Assembly: GCF_023023025.1 (NCBI RefSeq)
Contig: NZ_CP095481.1
Coordinates: 1,984,001-2,048,000 of the forward strand
Direction: 5' to 3'
Source: Amycolatopsis sp. WQ 127309
Lineage (GTDB): Bacteria; Actinomycetota; Actinomycetes; Mycobacteriales; Pseudonocardiaceae
DNA length: 64,000 bases
Within the stretch, counting starts at the first letter, position 1; each line of letters opens with the position of its first letter. Made by a program: the position numbers and the translations under genes. The notes under the pieces were generated by a model. The model did no database searches and was not told where the DNA came from. It saw only the letters and a list, made by a program, of their open reading frames with translations. Of the stretch, positions 35,669 to 43,388 are shown piece by piece.

Positions 35669-36595
35669 TCAAATATCCTGTGACCCTGGTCTCCCGCCCC
35701 GCTTGACGGCCCGCGCGACCACCGTGACCTCGGCGGACGGCACGTCGAGGCCGGTGACGAAGGCGTAGAGGCCAGCCAGGTCACGGCACCAGACGGCGGC
35801 CATCAGGTTGGTCACGCCGGTCGTGGCGAGGGTGCCGTGCACCATCGGGTGCCGCGCGAGCACGCGCCCGACGTCGTCGAGACGGCCGGGCGGGACGGTC
35901 ATCCAGACGTTGGCGTCGACCGTCAGGCCGAGCGCCGTGACGTCGATGTTCGCGTAGGTCCGGATGCGCCCCGCCGCCGTGAGCCGGTCGAGCCGCCTGC
36001 GCACGGTGGACTCCGGAGCTTCCGCGGCCAGCTCGGCGGGGCCGAGCCGGGCGTCGATCGCGAGCCGGGCCAGCAGCCGCCGGTCGAGTTCGTCGAGGGT
36101 GACGTCGTCGCCGGGCGGCGGCGGGGTCAGCGCGGCGACCTCGGCGTCGGTGAGCAGGCCGGTGCGCCAGCGCGTCGCGTCGGAGAAGACGTGGAGGATC
36201 GAGTGCGCGCGCAGCTCGGTGATCGCGGAGGTCGACGGCAGCGCGTCGTGCACCAACCGGCCGTCGAGCCCGCCGAACGCGACGGCGCTGATCTCCTCGC
36301 CGCCGGCCAGGATGTCGACGAACAGGACGTCGTCGCGCTTCGCGAGGGCGTCGGCGATCACCGGCGTCCTTCCGCGGAGCACCTTCACCCGCAGGAGCAG
36401 CGCGCCGCGCAGGCCGTGCGCGGGGTTCGGGACGCAGACGACCTCGAGGCGGCCGTCGGCGGTGAGCCGGGCGATGACGCGGGTGACCGTGCGCGGCGAG
36501 AGGTCGAGGACCTCGGCGATCCGGCCGGGCCCGGCGCGGCCGTCGACCTGCAGGGCCGAGACGACCCGCTGTTCGATTTCGGTCAGCAGCTGCAT
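35669..36595 (-). CDS. Lrp/AsnC regulator with two tandem HTH-effector units
   Basis: The 308-residue protein is twice the usual Lrp length. The first winged helix (about 5-52, VVSALQVDGRAGPGRIAEVL and LSPRTVTRVIARL) is followed by a RAM-like effector domain. A second HTH (about 165-212, LDELDRRLLARLAIDARLGP) is followed by another RAM-like domain ending near 300. Such fused double-Lrp proteins are known in actinobacteria, with unknown ligands. It is divergent from the IMPase-like gene (73-base gap) and directly upstream of the efflux pump, either of which it could control. Confidence 0.85.
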   Translation of the reverse strand: MQLLTEIEQRVVSALQVDGRAGPGRIAEVLDLSPRTVTRVIARLTADGRLEVVCVPNPAHGLRGALLLRVKVLRGRTPVIADALAKRDDVLFVDILAGGEEISAVAFGGLDGRLVHDALPSTSAITELRAHSILHVFSDATRWRTGLLTDAEVAALTPPPPGDDVTLDELDRRLLARLAIDARLGPAELAAEAPESTVRRRLDRLTAAGRIRTYANIDVTALGLTVDANVWMTVPPGRLDDVGRVLARHPMVHGTLATTGVTNLMAAVWCRDLAGLYAFVTGLDVPSAEVTVVARAVKRGGRPGSQDI

Positions 36596-36668
36596 TTGTG
36601 AGTCCGTTTTCGCTCAGGTTGGCGCGCTGGAGTACCGGCTCGCGCCGCCCGAGCGTAACCCTGGGCGC

Positions 36669-37430
36669 ATGCTGAAAACAGTGATCGACATCGTGGAAAC
36701 CCTGGCCACCGGCATCCGCGCACCGCGGCGGCCACCCACGTCGCTCGGCGAACTCGCCACGACGTTCTCGGCGATCGACGACCCGCTGGCCGCGAGCCTG
36801 CGCGCGGCGCTCGCCGGAATCCGGCCGGACGCGGGCTGGGTCGACGAGTTCGCGGACGTCCCCGGCGGCGAGGTCTGGGTGGTGGACGCCCTCGACGGCG
36901 CCGTCCAGCTCGTCCAGGGCCTGCCGCAGTACTGCGTCACCGTGACGCTGCTGCGTGACGGCGAGGCGGAGCTGGCGGTGCTGCACTCGCCGTGGCTCGG
37001 CGAGACCTACGCGGCTTCGCGCGGCGCGGGCGCGTGGCGCAACGGGACGCCGATTTCGCCGTCACACAAGACTTCCCTGGACGCGGCGGTCGCGGCGACC
37101 AGCCAGCCGCCGTTCGTCACGCGCCAGCCCGGCGTCTCGGCCGCGGCGGGCCGATCACTCACCGCCGTGCTCGACGAAGTCGCCGCGGTCCGGAACCTCG
37201 GCCCGACGTCGTGGCAGGTCGCCGACGTCGCGTCCGGGCGCCTGGACGTCTTCTGGCAGTACGGCCACGACGCGACGAACCTCGTCGGCGCGGCTCTGAT
37301 CGCCCGCGAGGCCGGCGCGGTGGTCACCACCACCGACGGCGCCCCCTGGACCCCGGCGTCCCCGAGCTTCCTCGCCGCCGCCCCCACCCTGCACCCGCTC
37401 GTCCTCGCCGCCCTGGCACAAAAGCCGTGA
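36669..37430 (+). CDS. Inositol monophosphatase-family protein, divergent active site
   Basis: The 253-residue protein keeps the skeleton of the IMPase fold. VVDALDGAVQLVQGLPQYCV corresponds to the metal motif DPxDGTxNFxxGxP, with Asp73 and Asp76 kept but Thr changed to Ala and Asn to Gln. GHDATNLVGAALIAREAGAV corresponds to the late WDxAAGxLIxxEAGG block, with the Asp kept and the Trp lost. The N-terminal GEE-type glutamates are not clear. It may hydrolyse a different phosphate or be non-catalytic. Its TGA stop lies inside the stem of the following terminator. Confidence 0.75.
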   Translation: MLKTVIDIVETLATGIRAPRRPPTSLGELATTFSAIDDPLAASLRAALAGIRPDAGWVDEFADVPGGEVWVVDALDGAVQLVQGLPQYCVTVTLLRDGEAELAVLHSPWLGETYAASRGAGAWRNGTPISPSHKTSLDAAVAATSQPPFVTRQPGVSAAAGRSLTAVLDEVAAVRNLGPTSWQVADVASGRLDVFWQYGHDATNLVGAALIAREAGAVVTTTDGAPWTPASPSFLAAAPTLHPLVLAALAQKP

Positions 37431-37475
37431 ATGCCACATTGAGGGACATAGTGTCCCTCAATGTGGCATTCACGG
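37425..37475. terminator. 24-bp perfect palindrome, bidirectional terminator
   Basis: Arms 37425-37448 and 37452-37475 pair perfectly over 24 bp with a 3-base loop. It begins CCGTGAATGCC and ends GGCATTCACGG and serves the convergent IMPase-like and glyA genes. An unrelated-in-centre but similar-at-ends palindrome lies at 52157-52207, so these may be members of one dispersed family. Confidence 0.85.
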
Positions 37476-37483
37476 ACTTGGGC

Positions 37484-38752
37484 TCAGGCGGAGTAGCCCG
37501 GGATGGGGAAGGGCGCCAGGAACTCGCGGATCTCCGCGGCGATCGTGTCCAAAGAGGACTCGTTCTGCGCGGCGGCCGCGGTGACCGTGCGGTCGATCCA
37601 GTCCGCCACCTGCGTCTGGTGCTCCGGACGGAGGCCGCGGGTGGTGATCGCGGACGTGCCGAGCCGGATGCCGGACGGGTCGAACGGCTTGCGCGGGTCG
37701 AACGGCACCGTGTTGTAGTTCAGCTCGATGCCCGCGCGGTCGAGGGCCTGCGCGGCCGGCTTGCCCGCGACGGCCTTGTTCGTCAGGTCGATCAGCAGCA
37801 GGTGGTTGTCCGTGCCACCGGACACGAGGTCGTAACCGCGGGCCAGCAGCGCGTCGGCCAGCGCGCGGGCGTTGGCGACGATGCTGTGCGCGTACTCGCC
37901 GAACGACGGCTGCTGCGCCTCCCCGAGGGCGACCGCGATGGCCGCCGTCGTGTGGTTGTGCGGGCCGCCCTGCAGGCCGGGGAACACGGCCTTGTCGACG
38001 GCCTTCGCGTGCTCGGCGTCGGACAGGATCATCGCGCCACGCGGGCCGCGCAACGTCTTGTGCGTCGTCGTGGTGATGACCTGCGCGTGCCCGACCGGTG
38101 ACGGGTGCGCGCCGCCCGCGACCAGCCCGGCGATGTGCGCGATGTCGGCGACGAGCACCGCGTCCACCTCGGCGGCGATCTCGGCGAACGCCGGGAAGTC
38201 GATGGTGCGCGGGATCGCCGTGCCACCGGCGAAGATCAGCTTCGGCCGGTGCTCGCGGGCCAGGTCGCGCACCTGGTCGAGGTCGACGCGGCCGGTCTCC
38301 TTGGCGACGCCGTAGCGCACCGGCGTGAACCACTTGCCGGTCGCGGAGACGCTCCAGCCGTGGGTCAGGTGGCCGCCGTCCGGCAGCGCCATGCCGAGCA
38401 CGGTGTCGCCGGGCTTCGCGAAGGCGAGGTACACGGCCAGGTTCGCCGGAGATCCGGAGTAGGGCTGGACGTTGGCGTGGTCCGCGCCGAAGACGGCCTT
38501 CGCGCGCTCGATGGCGAGCAGCTCGACCTGGTCGATGAACTGCTGGCCCTCGTAGTACCGCTTGCCCGCGTACCCCTCGGAGTACTTGTTGGTGAGCACG
38601 GTCCCGGTGGCCTCGAGCACGGCCTGCGAGACGTAGTTCTCCGACGCGATCAAGCGGATCTTGTCGTGCTGGCGCTTGGCTTCGTCCTCGACGAGCCCGG
38701 CGATGGCGGGGTCGGCGGACGCGAGCGCGTTCAGTTTCGGCTGGTGGGTCAT
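37484..38752 (-). CDS. glyA: Serine hydroxymethyltransferase
   Basis: The 422-residue PLP enzyme interconverts serine and glycine while loading one-carbon units on tetrahydrofolate. The PLP-binding lysine is K232 in TTTTHKTLRGPRG, and the N-terminal LIASENYVSQAVLEATGTVL block and YSGSPANLAVYLA are standard. It links functionally to the folate genes in this window. Upstream is a ZTP riboswitch whose expression platform holds the ribosome site, so translation should rise when purine one-carbon supply runs low. A strong palindrome ends transcription 9 bases past the stop. Confidence 0.97.
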   Translation of the reverse strand: MTHQPKLNALASADPAIAGLVEDEAKRQHDKIRLIASENYVSQAVLEATGTVLTNKYSEGYAGKRYYEGQQFIDQVELLAIERAKAVFGADHANVQPYSGSPANLAVYLAFAKPGDTVLGMALPDGGHLTHGWSVSATGKWFTPVRYGVAKETGRVDLDQVRDLAREHRPKLIFAGGTAIPRTIDFPAFAEIAAEVDAVLVADIAHIAGLVAGGAHPSPVGHAQVITTTTHKTLRGPRGAMILSDAEHAKAVDKAVFPGLQGGPHNHTTAAIAVALGEAQQPSFGEYAHSIVANARALADALLARGYDLVSGGTDNHLLLIDLTNKAVAGKPAAQALDRAGIELNYNTVPFDPRKPFDPSGIRLGTSAITTRGLRPEHQTQVADWIDRTVTAAAAQNESSLDTIAAEIREFLAPFPIPGYSA

Positions 38753-38758
38753 GGGCGT

Positions 38759-38857
38759 ACTCCGGCTCTGGAGTGGCCTTCACCCAGGCGCGCGGTGCCG
38801 GCCTCGTCGTCGCTTCCCGGTGGTGCTCCACCTCGATGGCGCCAGTCGCTGCTGCGG
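38759..38857 (-). promoter_or_regulatory. ZTP riboswitch (pfl motif) upstream of glyA
   Basis: On the minus strand the leader contains GCGACTGGCG, then AGGTGGAGCACCACCGGGAA with GCG, a variable stem and GCGCCTGGGTG. These are the two conserved halves and pseudoknot of the ZTP/ZMP aptamer (about 38857-38780). The expression platform follows: ACTCC (38774-38770) pairs with GGAGT (38763-38759), which holds the glyA ribosome site 9 bases before the ATG. Ligand binding should free it, a translational switch. ZTP riboswitches are well known upstream of glyA and purine genes. TAAGCT at 38871-38866 could be the -10. Confidence 0.9.
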
Positions 38858-38896
38858 GGAAGAGCTTAGTGCACCCCGCTCGAGCCGCGGTTCACT

Positions 38897-39190
38897 TCAG
38901 TCGACGACCGCGACACCCATGGACCGGGCCGTGCCGGCGATCGTGCGCATCGCCATCTCGACGTCGGACGTGTTCAGGTCCGGCAGCTTGCGCTCGGCGA
39001 TCTCGCGCAGCTGCGCCGTCGTGATCTTGCCCGCCACCTCGTGCCCCGGCCGCGAGGATCCCTTGTCCCCCAACGCCTTCTCGACCAGGTTGACCCCGGT
39101 CTGCCCCAGCATCTTGCCGAGGTCGACGACCGGGGCGTTGCCCGCGGCGAGTTCGAGGGCGACCTGGTGGGTGAGTTTCTTCGGAGCCAC
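38897..39190 (-). CDS. Truncated ribosomal protein L11 paralog
   Basis: A 97-residue protein. Residues 1-37 ([20 protein letters not shown], then [14 protein letters not shown]) align with the start of L11, and residues 38-97 ([20 protein letters not shown], then [14 protein letters not shown]) with its whole C-terminal rRNA-binding domain. About 45 residues of the N-terminal domain are missing between them. Where E. coli L11 has Pro22, Pro23 and Pro26, this has Val, Asp and Lys. It cannot be the housekeeping L11, which normally lies by rplA. GTG 39190 sits at the predicted transcription start of a MerR-type promoter. Role unknown; a modified ribosome component or decoy is possible. Confidence 0.8.
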   Translation of the reverse strand: MAPKKLTHQVALELAAGNAPVVDLGKMLGQTGVNLVEKALGDKGSSRPGHEVAGKITTAQLREIAERKLPDLNTSDVEMAMRTIAGTARSMGVAVVD

Positions 39191-39196
39191 GGCCCG

Positions 39197-39227
39197 AAGC
39201 TGGAGTCTCCAGTTACTGGAGGGTCAA
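39197..39227 (-). promoter_or_regulatory. MerR-type promoter/operator of the L11 paralog
   Basis: On the minus strand: TTGACC (39227-39222), 19 bases, CAGCTT (39202-39197), six bases, then the GTG start at 39190. The spacer holds CTCCAG-TAA-CTGGAG as a perfect palindrome. The -35 overlaps the end of the carbonic anhydrase gene. Geometry equals that at 9291-9321 and matches 17209-17239 to within one base. Confidence 0.78.
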
Positions 39228-39751
39228 CCTCGATCGATCGGCTTCGTGCCGGCGCGGTGGCGGCGGGCCAGCTCCTGGTAGATCGCGGCGTTGTGGTCGA
39301 CCCACATCCGCGCCGAATCGGTCAGCGGGACGAACTTCTTCGCCGGGCTGCCCATCGCGATGACCTCCTCGGGGACCTCGGTCGCCGGGGTGACCGTCGC
39401 GCCCGCCGCGACCAGCGCCCGCGCGCCGATCTTCGCCTTGTCGAGCACCGTCGAGCCGTTGCCGATCAGCGCCTGCTCCCCGATGGTGCAGTCGTGCACC
39501 AGGCACTGGTGGCCGACGGTGACGTTCTTGCCGACCTCGCAGACGCCGTCGTTGACGTGGATCACCGAGTTGTCCTGGATGTTGGCACCCTCCCGGATGA
39601 CGATCCGGCCGAAGTCGGCCCGGACCACCACGCCGTACCAGATCGAGGCGTCCTTCTCGACGACGACGTCGCCGATGAGGGTGGCGGTGGGCGCGATCCA
39701 GGCGTCCGGGTGGACCTGCGGGCTGAGCCCTTCGAACGAGAACAGAGGCAT
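39224..39751 (-). CDS. Gamma-class carbonic anhydrase family protein
   Basis: The 175-residue left-handed beta-helix protein is built of hexapeptide turns (IGDVVVEKDASIWYGVVVRA, later ALIGNGSTVLDKAKIGARAL). Zinc-ligand histidines lie in SVIHVNDGVCEVGKNVTVGH and CLVHDC. Members trimerise; some hydrate CO2, others are inactive or act as acyltransferase-like scaffolds. The start is ATG 39751. Its 3' end contains the -35 of the L11-paralog promoter, so the two genes are neighbours but separately controlled. Confidence 0.9.
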   Translation of the reverse strand: MPLFSFEGLSPQVHPDAWIAPTATLIGDVVVEKDASIWYGVVVRADFGRIVIREGANIQDNSVIHVNDGVCEVGKNVTVGHQCLVHDCTIGEQALIGNGSTVLDKAKIGARALVAAGATVTPATEVPEEVIAMGSPAKKFVPLTDSARMWVDHNAAIYQELARRHRAGTKPIDRG

Positions 39752-39777
39752 GTCCGCACCCTAGACGAGCGGTTTCC

Positions 39778-40581
39778 TCAGCCCTGCCTGCTGTAGAGCC
39801 GAAGCGTCACCGGGCCGGCCACGGAGACGAGGACGGCCGTCGCGACGAGGGACCACCCGACGCCGGTGCCGCCGGCGTCGTTCATAAGGGTCCGCGCCGC
39901 GCTCGCGACGTGACTGAGCGGGTTGACGTCGACGAAGGCCCGGAGCCACCCGGGCAACGTCGTGGGCTCGACGAAGATGTTGCTGGCGAACGAAAGCGGG
40001 ATCAGCACGGCGTTGGCGATGCTGATCACGACGGCCGGGTCGCGGACCACCAGCGCGACCGCCGCCCACACCAGCGACAGCGCGAGCCCGAACGCGACGA
40101 CCAGCGCGACCGCGCCGAGCACGCCCAGCGCGCCGCCGTCCGGGCGGTAGCCCATGACCAGGCCGAGGACGACCACGATGGCGGCGGCGAACACGTACCG
40201 GGCGGCGTCGCTGAGCAGGCCGCCGAGCACGAAGGCGCCACGCCAGATCGGCAGGCCGCGGAAGCGGTCGAAGGCACCGCTCCGGACGTCCCGGGCGAGC
40301 CGGGCGCCGCCGTACATCGTGACGATGGCGACGCTCATGCTCAGCACGCCGGGCAGGAGAACCTCGAGGTAGTCGCCGGTCGACCCGCTGAGCGCGCCGC
40401 CGAACAGGTAGGTGAACAGCACCGTGAACAGGATCGGTACCGCGGCCGAGTCCACGAGCTGCTTGGGGTCGTGCTTGATCTTGAGCAGGCCACGCCGGCC
40501 GAAGGTGACCGAGGCCGTGAGCGCACCGGCGTGGTGGCGGGTGCGGCCCTCGGCGAGCAGGACGTCGATCGGGGTGCTCAT
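39778..40581 (-). CDS. ABC-2 type transporter permease (DrrB-like)
   Basis: A 267-residue protein with six predicted membrane segments, beginning after [20 protein letters not shown]. The ABC-2 signature region lies in [20 protein letters not shown] followed by [15 protein letters not shown], the typical DrrB ending. With the ATPase upstream it forms a daunorubicin-resistance-type exporter of hydrophobic compounds. Its ATG overlaps the ATPase stop as ATGA. The frame at 39778-41007 extends into the ATPase gene and is not used. Confidence 0.9.
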   Translation of the reverse strand: MSTPIDVLLAEGRTRHHAGALTASVTFGRRGLLKIKHDPKQLVDSAAVPILFTVLFTYLFGGALSGSTGDYLEVLLPGVLSMSVAIVTMYGGARLARDVRSGAFDRFRGLPIWRGAFVLGGLLSDAARYVFAAAIVVVLGLVMGYRPDGGALGVLGAVALVVAFGLALSLVWAAVALVVRDPAVVISIANAVLIPLSFASNIFVEPTTLPGWLRAFVDVNPLSHVASAARTLMNDAGGTGVGWSLVATAVLVSVAGPVTLRLYSRQG

Positions 40582-41543
40582 GCCGTCAGCTCCCGGTGCT
40601 CGGTCAGGGCGAGGAAGGCCTCGTCGAGGCTGGGCCGGCCGAGGGAGAACTCGGCGACGCCCACCCCGGCGTCGGCCAGCCGGCTCATGGCGCGCCCGGC
40701 CAGCCGGCCCGCGTCCACCCCGGCGTCGAGCGGCATCGACAGCGCGAGCGGGTCGTCGGCGAGCCGGACCGCGCCGGCCTCCGCCAGGATCTGCCGGGCC
40801 CTTGGACGCTGCTCGCCGTCGAGCAGCCGGACGTGCAGGGTGCCCGCGCCGACCCGGGACTTGAGCTGGGCGCTGGTGCCCTCGGCCACGATCCGGCCGT
40901 GGTCGATGACCGCGATCCGCTCGGCGAGCTGATCGGCCTCTTCGAGGTACTGGGTGGTGAGCAGCACCGTCGTGCCGGCCGCGGCGATCCGGCGGACGAG
41001 CTCCCACACCTGGTTGCGGCTGCGCGGGTCGAGGCCGGTGGTCGGCTCGTCGAGGAACAGCAGGTCGGGCGTCGTGATCAGGCTGGCACCGATGTCGAGC
41101 CGGCGCCGCATGCCGCCCGAGTAGCCGCCCACCGGACGTCCGGCCGAGCGGGTCAGGTCGAACGCGGCGAGCAGGTCGTCGGCGCGTTTCCTGCTCGCGG
41201 CGCGGGACAGGCCGTGCAGCCGGCCGAGGAGCAGCAGGTTCTCGTAGCCGGTCAGGTCTTCGTCGAGGGAGGCGAACTGGCCGGTCACCGCCACCCGGGC
41301 GCGGATCGCGGCCGTTCCGGTCAAGACGTCGTGGCCGAGGACGCGCGTCGTGCCGCCGTCCGGCCGGGTCAGCGTGGCCAGGACGCGGATCGTGGTCGTC
41401 TTGCCCGCGCCGTTGGGACCGAGGAAGCCGAACACCTCGCCGCGCCGGATCGTGAGGTCGATCCCGTCCAGCGCCCGGTGCCCGCCGTAGGCCTTGACCA
41501 GGCCGCGCGCTTCGACCGCCGGCGGATCGCTGTCCTTTGACAT
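40578..41543 (-). CDS. ABC transporter ATP-binding protein (DrrA-like)
   Basis: A 321-residue ATPase with Walker [11 protein letters not shown] near 42-51, signature [15 protein letters not shown], Walker [13 protein letters not shown] and the H-loop region [20 protein letters not shown]. The C-terminal 100 residues form the DrrA-type extension ([13 protein letters not shown]). I start at ATG 41543 (MSKDSD), which falls 7 bases after a -10 and so would be leaderless; TTG 41570 would precede the transcription start. It is divergent from a TetR gene whose operator overlaps the promoter. Confidence 0.92.
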   Translation of the reverse strand: MSKDSDPPAVEARGLVKAYGGHRALDGIDLTIRRGEVFGFLGPNGAGKTTTIRVLATLTRPDGGTTRVLGHDVLTGTAAIRARVAVTGQFASLDEDLTGYENLLLLGRLHGLSRAASRKRADDLLAAFDLTRSAGRPVGGYSGGMRRRLDIGASLITTPDLLFLDEPTTGLDPRSRNQVWELVRRIAAAGTTVLLTTQYLEEADQLAERIAVIDHGRIVAEGTSAQLKSRVGAGTLHVRLLDGEQRPRARQILAEAGAVRLADDPLALSMPLDAGVDAGRLAGRAMSRLADAGVGVAEFSLGRPSLDEAFLALTEHRELTA

Positions 41544-41550
41544 GCCGTAA

Positions 41551-41578
41551 GAGTTAGCTATCTCTGACAAGTTGTCAA
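41551..41578 (-). promoter_or_regulatory. Promoter of the ABC exporter with overlapping TetR operator
   Basis: On the minus strand TTGACA (41578-41573), 16 bases and TAACTC (41556-41551) precede ATG 41543. The perfect palindrome TGACAA-C-TTGTCA (41565-41577) covers the -35. On the plus strand TACGAT at 41597-41602 could be the -10 of the divergent TetR gene, with the same palindrome upstream, so one site could repress both genes. Confidence 0.6.
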
Positions 41579-41608
41579 GGTTATGACCGGGCTCCTACGA
41601 TGCTCGGA

Positions 41609-42184
41609 ATGGTCACCACGCAGCCACGCCGTCGCCGCGCCGACGCCCAGCGCAGCATCGACGCCATCCTCACGGCGGCCAGAGGCGTGCTCGGCGAGCA
41701 GCCGGACGCGAGCATGGAGGACATCGCCGCGGCGGCCGGCGTCACCCGCCAGACGGTCTACGCGCACTTCCCGTCACGCGACGCCCTGCTCGCCGCCTTG
41801 GTCGAAGTGGCCGCCGCCGAATACGTCGCGCTGCTCGACGACGCCGGTCTCGACACGGCGCCGCCCGCCGACGCCCTGGCCGCGTTCCTCGGGGCGGGCT
41901 GGCGGTTCCTGGACCGCTTCCCGCTGCTGCTGAGCCCCGCCGCCGGGCTCCCCCGGCCCGGCAACGACCCCCACGACGTCGTGCCGCCGCGGCTCGAGCG
42001 GCTCATCGTGCGAGGCCAGGACACGGGCGAGTTCGACGCGGCGCTGCCGGCGGCGTGGCTCGCCGCGGCGATCCTCGGGCTCCTGCACACGGCCGCCGCG
42101 GAAGTCACGGCCGGGCGTGTCACCACCGACGAGGCCGAAAGGTTGTGCCTGGAGAGCGCGCTACGGCTCTGCCGTCAGCCGTAG
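41609..42184 (+). CDS. TetR-family repressor of the adjacent ABC exporter
   Basis: The protein (191 residues from ATG 41609; 194 from ATG 41600) has the TetR helix-turn-helix at about 15-60, AAAAGVTRQTVYAHFPSRDA. The C-terminal ligand domain has no family I can name. I favour 41609 because 41600 overlaps a likely -10. Its divergent placement 57-66 bases from the DrrA-like gene, across a palindrome, points to drug-responsive control of that exporter. Confidence 0.85.
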   Translation: MVTTQPRRRRADAQRSIDAILTAARGVLGEQPDASMEDIAAAAGVTRQTVYAHFPSRDALLAALVEVAAAEYVALLDDAGLDTAPPADALAAFLGAGWRFLDRFPLLLSPAAGLPRPGNDPHDVVPPRLERLIVRGQDTGEFDAALPAAWLAAAILGLLHTAAAEVTAGRVTTDEAERLCLESALRLCRQP

Positions 42185-42762
42185 TTGGCGAAGCAGAGCG
42201 CCTCGATGTCGGCGCGCAGGGTCGCGAACGACCGCGGCCGCACCCGCTGCTGGACGACCGTGCCCAGCAGGTACGAGAGCAGCGCGCGGGCCCGGGCGCG
42301 CGGGTCGTCGACGTCCAGGGGCGCCAGCAGCTCGGCGAGGAGCTCGGTGAGCGACGTGAGCATCACGTCGATGGCCTGCGGGTGCTGCGCCCGGCCGGCG
42401 GCGATCCAGTACTCGAACCAGAGGAACGCGGCGTTCGGGTTCGCGGCGAACACGCTCAGGTACTCCTCGACCACCGCGAACAGCCGCTTGCGCGGGTCGG
42501 CGTGCTTCGCGCCGACGTCGCGCAGGCCCGCGGCGAACGCGGTGATGTGCGCGGCCATGGCCCGGTCGATGAGGACGTCGATGTCGGCGAAGTAGTAGTG
42601 GATCGCGCTCTTGGTGAGCGGTCCGGCGTCCGCGATGGCGCGGACGGTGCAGCCCGCGAGGCCGTCGCGGGCCAGCACGACGCGGGCGGCCTCGACGATC
42701 TGTTCCTGCTTGGCCAGCTGGTTGGGAGAGAGCCGGTCACTGCGACCGGGGACGGCGCTCAC
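42175..42762 (-). CDS. TetR-family transcriptional regulator
   Basis: A 195-residue protein with the HTH at about 15-60 (QIVEAARVVLARDGLAGCTV, AGPLTKSAIHYYFADIDVLI) and a C-terminal domain containing FLWFEYWIAAGR. I start at GTG 42762; the frame extends to 42801 without family features. It converges with the other TetR gene, and their 3' ends overlap by 10 bases. Its target is not evident; no divergent enzyme gene lies upstream except the Gre-like factor 123 bases away. Confidence 0.82.
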   Translation of the reverse strand: MSAVPGRSDRLSPNQLAKQEQIVEAARVVLARDGLAGCTVRAIADAGPLTKSAIHYYFADIDVLIDRAMAAHITAFAAGLRDVGAKHADPRKRLFAVVEEYLSVFAANPNAAFLWFEYWIAAGRAQHPQAIDVMLTSLTELLAELLAPLDVDDPRARARALLSYLLGTVVQQRVRPRSFATLRADIEALCFANYG

Positions 42763-42885
42763 GGTGATTCTCGTTACCTTCTTCCTGGACGACGGCCCCA
42801 AATTCTAGGGCAGACGTCCTGCGGGTGGCCGCCGGGTGAAAAACCGGATTGGCCACCCCGGTCCGCGCGGCGGACAATGCGCGGC

Positions 42886-43341
42886 ATGGTGATCTCAGGG
42901 GACAAGGGGCTCAGCCCGGCTGCGCGCAGCCAGCTGGAGAAGGAAATCGCGAACCTGCGCGCGCAACGCGAAGCTCTCGCACCGCAACCCGGCGAGCAGG
43001 AGCGAACGGGCGACGCGGCGGACCAGGCGGACGTGATCGACCGAGCGGAAGCCGCGGCGCGGCTCGACCGCCAGATCGCGGACCTGGCCGCGAAGATGGA
43101 ACACGGCGGCTACGGCAACGCCCAGCTCCCGGACGGCACAACGGTCACCCTCCGCTTCTCGGACGGCGACGAAGAGACGTTCCAAGTGGTGACGGTCCCG
43201 GGCGAAGACTCCGACGCGATCACCTCGGACAGCCCCCTGGGCCTGGCCCTGGTCGGCCGCAAAGCGGGCGACGAGATCACCTACCGCACCCCCCGAGGCG
43301 ACGCCAAGGCCAGCGTGGTCAAGGTAGCCCCGCCGAAGTAA
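42886..43341 (+). CDS. GreA/GreB-family transcription factor-like protein
   Basis: The 151-residue protein has an N-terminal coiled coil (about 8-72, PAARSQLEKEIANLRAQREA) and a C-terminal FKBP-like Gre domain (LPDGTTVTLRFSDGDEETFQ, later SPLGLALVGRKAGDEITYRT). GreA proteins insert the coiled coil into the RNA polymerase channel to rescue stalled complexes. The tip sequence AADQADVIDRAEA carries acidic residues, as needed, though the arrangement differs from GreA. The true GreA is normally elsewhere, so this is a paralog. ATG 42877 or GTG 42889 are alternative starts; no clear ribosome site is seen. Confidence 0.78.
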   Translation: MVISGDKGLSPAARSQLEKEIANLRAQREALAPQPGEQERTGDAADQADVIDRAEAAARLDRQIADLAAKMEHGGYGNAQLPDGTTVTLRFSDGDEETFQVVTVPGEDSDAITSDSPLGLALVGRKAGDEITYRTPRGDAKASVVKVAPPK

Positions 43342-43355
43342 CCCCCTGCTCACCT

Positions 43356-43388
43356 CGAAGGCCCCCGCCCACAAGGCGGGGGCCTTCG
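43356..43388 (+). terminator. Terminator after the Gre-like gene
   Basis: A perfect 14-bp stem (CGAAGGCCCCCGCC and complement, arms 43356-43369 and 43375-43388) with loop CACAA, 15 bases past the stop. Confidence 0.85.

Noticed and set aside
38897..39190. L11 paralog as a frameshifted or truncated pseudogene of rplK
   Set aside because: The frame is continuous, has its own phased promoter, and ends with the full normal L11 C-terminus; the deletion is internal and clean.
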